From NCBI GenBank assembly GCA_964485235.1, contig CAZAIO010000065.1, positions 1 to 15,562 on the forward strand: a stretch of 15,562 nucleotides of DNA, read 5' to 3'. This document shows positions 13,894 through 15,562 of this stretch, piece by piece. The notes under the pieces are model-generated. The model saw nothing but the letters and a program-made list of their open reading frames with translations, was not told the DNA's origin and did no database searches. Made by a program: the position numbers and the translations under genes. Numbering within the stretch: position 1 is the stretch's first letter; every line of letters starts with the position of its first letter. The DNA is from CAZAIO01 sp964485235. Its GTDB lineage: Bacteria > Chloroflexota > Dehalococcoidia > GIF9 > UBA5629.

Positions 13894-14703
13894 ATGAAAC
13901 GTAACTTTATATTAACAGCCCTTTTACTGTTCCTGCTTATAGTGGGTAGTTCCTGCATTCCGGTTATCGGTTCCACTGAAAATGTCGCAACTGCGAATTC
14001 GAAAATATCGCCCTTAAACGCTCCGAGCATTCCTCCCGGCGCAAAACTCGTCTGTCTTTTTTTCGATGACGGATGGCAGAACCAGTACGACGTGGCCCTA
14101 CCGATACTTTTACAATACGGATATAAAGCCACGTTCAGCTTTATCACAGATTATATCGGCACCGGCAGCGATATCTGGAAATACATGGATGTGAAGGACA
14201 TTCACACTCTTGCCAAACACGGGATGGATATCGGCAGCCATACGAAAACACACCCGCACCTGACAGGCGATTTAAGCGACCAGCAGCTGACGGAGGAACT
14301 GACCGACTCGAAAGTCCACCTCGAGAAACTCGGTTTCCATGTCCGCACGTTTGTATACCCTTATTGCGAATGGGACGAAAGAGTCATCCAATATGTGAAG
14401 CAAGCAGGATATACCTGCGCCCGCGGTTGCAGGTGGAATGCAGACTTCTACAACCTGGACACGTCCGACGCGAAGGCCAGGTTTCACGTCGCTTCCAGAA
14501 ATATCGCACAACAGAATATAGACCAGTTCAAATCGATAGTAGAAAAAGCCGGCAACAGAAATGTCGTCTGCCTGACCTATCATTTCGTATCGGATAACGG
14601 TCCGGATTCGACATCGATACCGGTAGCTTCTTTCGTTGAGCAGATGGATTATTTAAAAGAGAACGGATTCACCGTAGTGCTTTTACCCGACCTTATTGAA
14701 TAG
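13894..14703 (+). CDS. Secreted polysaccharide deacetylase (NodB/PgaB-like, CE4)
   Basis: A 269-residue exported metal-dependent deacetylase that would remove N- or O-acetyl groups from a surface polysaccharide such as poly-N-acetylglucosamine. The signal sequence MKRNFILTALLLFLLIVGSS is followed by Cys21, a possible lipoprotein Cys with a loose box. The NodB domain (about 50-269) has motif 1 FFDDG (Asp58 base, Asp59 metal ligand) and motif 2 SHTKTHPHL (metal ligands His116 and His120). Motif 3 is VYPYCEWDE (154-162), with Cys where Gly is common. The C-terminal segment has CLTYHFV (around 231-237) and ends in VVLLPDLIE. The ATG at 13894 is preferred over an in-frame TTG at 13876 because it begins a clean signal peptide; no good ribosome binding site is visible. 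It runs towards the glycosyltransferase gene and overlaps its 3' end by 11 bp. Confidence 0.9.
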   Translation: MKRNFILTALLLFLLIVGSSCIPVIGSTENVATANSKISPLNAPSIPPGAKLVCLFFDDGWQNQYDVALPILLQYGYKATFSFITDYIGTGSDIWKYMDVKDIHTLAKHGMDIGSHTKTHPHLTGDLSDQQLTEELTDSKVHLEKLGFHVRTFVYPYCEWDERVIQYVKQAGYTCARGCRWNADFYNLDTSDAKARFHVASRNIAQQNIDQFKSIVEKAGNRNVVCLTYHFVSDNGPDSTSIPVASFVEQMDYLKENGFTVVLLPDLIE

Positions 14704-15562
14704 CTTCTTTGGGTTTGGGATAAAGTCCGATCCGTTCGAGCTTGTCCCATCCCATCTTCTGTTTGGTAAGCACATCGAAAAAGGCTTTCATTTTGATAAA
14801 GTCCAGTAGATGTTTATATCCCAGGACGAAAAACGGCGCATACCATGCCAACTTCAAGTCTTCGTCATCGAGTTCGATAGCCAGTATCGATATTATCACC
14901 TGGAGTATTGTGAACACGCCGAAGATCATGAGCAACTGCCACACATATCCGTCCATGATCGCCATTATAGCGGTGACAGTCACAGCAATCATGGATAGGG
15001 GAATGAACAGCATGGATATTGCTATGTAAGGGAAGCTCAGGCTGTAGAGTGCGCCGTACCGTGCATTTATAAATGCATCTCGATGTTTGAAGAGTGTCTG
15101 GAAATTTCCGCGGTACCATCTCTGTCTTTGTTTCCACAGGTCCCGTATGGTTTCCGGAGCCTCAGTATAGCCGACCGCTGCAGAACTCGCCTGGACTACC
15201 TTTCCGGACTTTAGCCCTTTGGTCGTCGCCTGTATATCGGGGTCCTGGGATCTGGCTTTTGAATATTCATCGAATGCGCCGCCCTTGAATATCTTGATAG
15301 TAGTATCGAAGTCCTCAACGACTGTCTCCGTGTCCCATCCGGCACTGTTTCTCAATGCTTCGGTTCGAAAAGCCCCCAGACATCCGGGGACGACGATAAC
15401 CGCCCCAAACATGTCCAGCGCTCTTCTGGCAATATTGATATCGAAAATATATTCGAGGGCCTGACATCCGGCGATAAATTTTTTCCTGTTCAATACCTTG
15501 ATATTTCCGGCTACTGCCACGACAGCCGGGTCCTCAAATTTTCTCATCATTTCAACCAGTGA
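14693..15562 (-). CDS. Processive family 2 glycosyltransferase, C-terminal part (PgaC/cellulose synthase-like), cut by window end
   Basis: The open frame runs to the window edge with no stop, so only the last 289 residues are seen; Mets near 15550 are internal. Counting from that Met, the acceptor/catalytic motif is VVEDFD with Glu79-Asp80 (the TED-type base) and QRQRW at 141-145 (QxxRW), diagnostic of membrane-embedded processive beta-glycosyltransferases such as PgaC/IcaA, BcsA and hyaluronan synthases. The two donor-binding Asp motifs must lie beyond the edge. Membrane helices follow at about 163-200 and 206-232. About 20 more residues than usual seem to lie between VVEDFD and YTEAPET (FDEYSKARSQDPDIQATTKG region). 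PgaC-type enzymes polymerise and export polysaccharide. The deacetylase encoded convergently next door fits a poly-N-acetylglucosamine-like pathway; the sugar identity is inferred. Confidence 0.92.
   Translation of the reverse strand, partial: SLVEMMRKFEDPAVVAVAGNIKVLNRKKFIAGCQALEYIFDINIARRALDMFGAVIVVPGCLGAFRTEALRNSAGWDTETVVEDFDTTIKIFKGGAFDEYSKARSQDPDIQATTKGLKSGKVVQASSAAVGYTEAPETIRDLWKQRQRWYRGNFQTLFKHRDAFINARYGALYSLSFPYIAISMLFIPLSMIAVTVTAIMAIMDGYVWQLLMIFGVFTILQVIISILAIELDDEDLKLAWYAPFFVLGYKHLLDFIKMKAFFDVLTKQKMGWDKLERIGLYPKPKEAIQ

Noticed and set aside
1..15562. CRISPR arrays, insertion sequences, prophage or toxin-antitoxin genes
   Set aside because: No regularly spaced repeats, transposase or integrase motifs, or terminal inverted repeats with target duplications were seen. 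The tRNA-Ser 3' end is not seen repeated as an attachment site.

Overview
The window is bacterial: it has a serine tRNA with encoded CCA, clear Shine-Dalgarno sequences, sigma-70-like promoters and a NarL/HisKA_3 two-component pair. The dominant element is a low-potential iron-sulfur/flavin operon of the type found in anaerobes. The overall gene mix would suit an uncultured anaerobe, perhaps Chloroflexota/Dehalococcoidia. That placement is an impression from protein families and is weak. A run of ten Ns at 9460-9469 shows that this is a draft assembly.

Left part (1-2660). A tRNA-Ser(UGA) is followed on the + strand by a GyrI-like ligand-binding protein, a DUF1801 protein and a Yip1-family membrane protein. 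A small winged-helix regulator lies on the - strand, followed by a 59-residue single-pass membrane protein that is also on the - strand.

Region 2657-3129 has no convincing gene. It holds an exact consensus promoter (TTGACA, 16 bp, TATAAT) firing leftward, and about 240 nt of potential leader RNA with two strong hairpins and competing pairings just before the small membrane-protein gene. A rho-independent-like terminator for the large operon is also there.

Central operon (9512 down to 3130, - strand). The order is a stand-alone Lrp/AsnC-type RAM-domain protein, a NuoE-like [2Fe-2S] subunit, a NuoF/HydB-like NADH/FMN subunit with two extra [4Fe-4S] clusters, and a 1230-residue fusion. The fusion joins a NuoG-like [2Fe-2S] domain, a GltD-like FAD/NAD(P)H module, a two-[4Fe-4S] domain and a formate-dehydrogenase-like molybdopterin domain. 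Its molybdopterin part has lost five residues at the active-site loop, has Val where formate dehydrogenases have the catalytic His, and stops where the C-terminal cofactor-binding domain should begin. The complex therefore looks less like a working formate dehydrogenase than an NADH/NAD(P)H/ferredoxin electron-transfer (possibly bifurcating) complex built on a degenerate formate dehydrogenase scaffold. This is the most interesting item in the window.

Divergent to that operon (9776-11946, + strand) is a NarL-type response regulator overlapping its HisKA_3 sensor kinase by 4 bp. The intergenic region contains helically phased GTAAyTTtC-like repeats that could be the shared operator. A small unknown protein follows at 12273-12470.

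Right part (12590-15562) is an exopolysaccharide-type group: a secreted GH16 beta-glycanase-like lipoprotein (-), a secreted polysaccharide deacetylase (+), and the C-terminal part of a processive family 2 glycosyltransferase (-). The last two are convergent and overlap by 11 bp.
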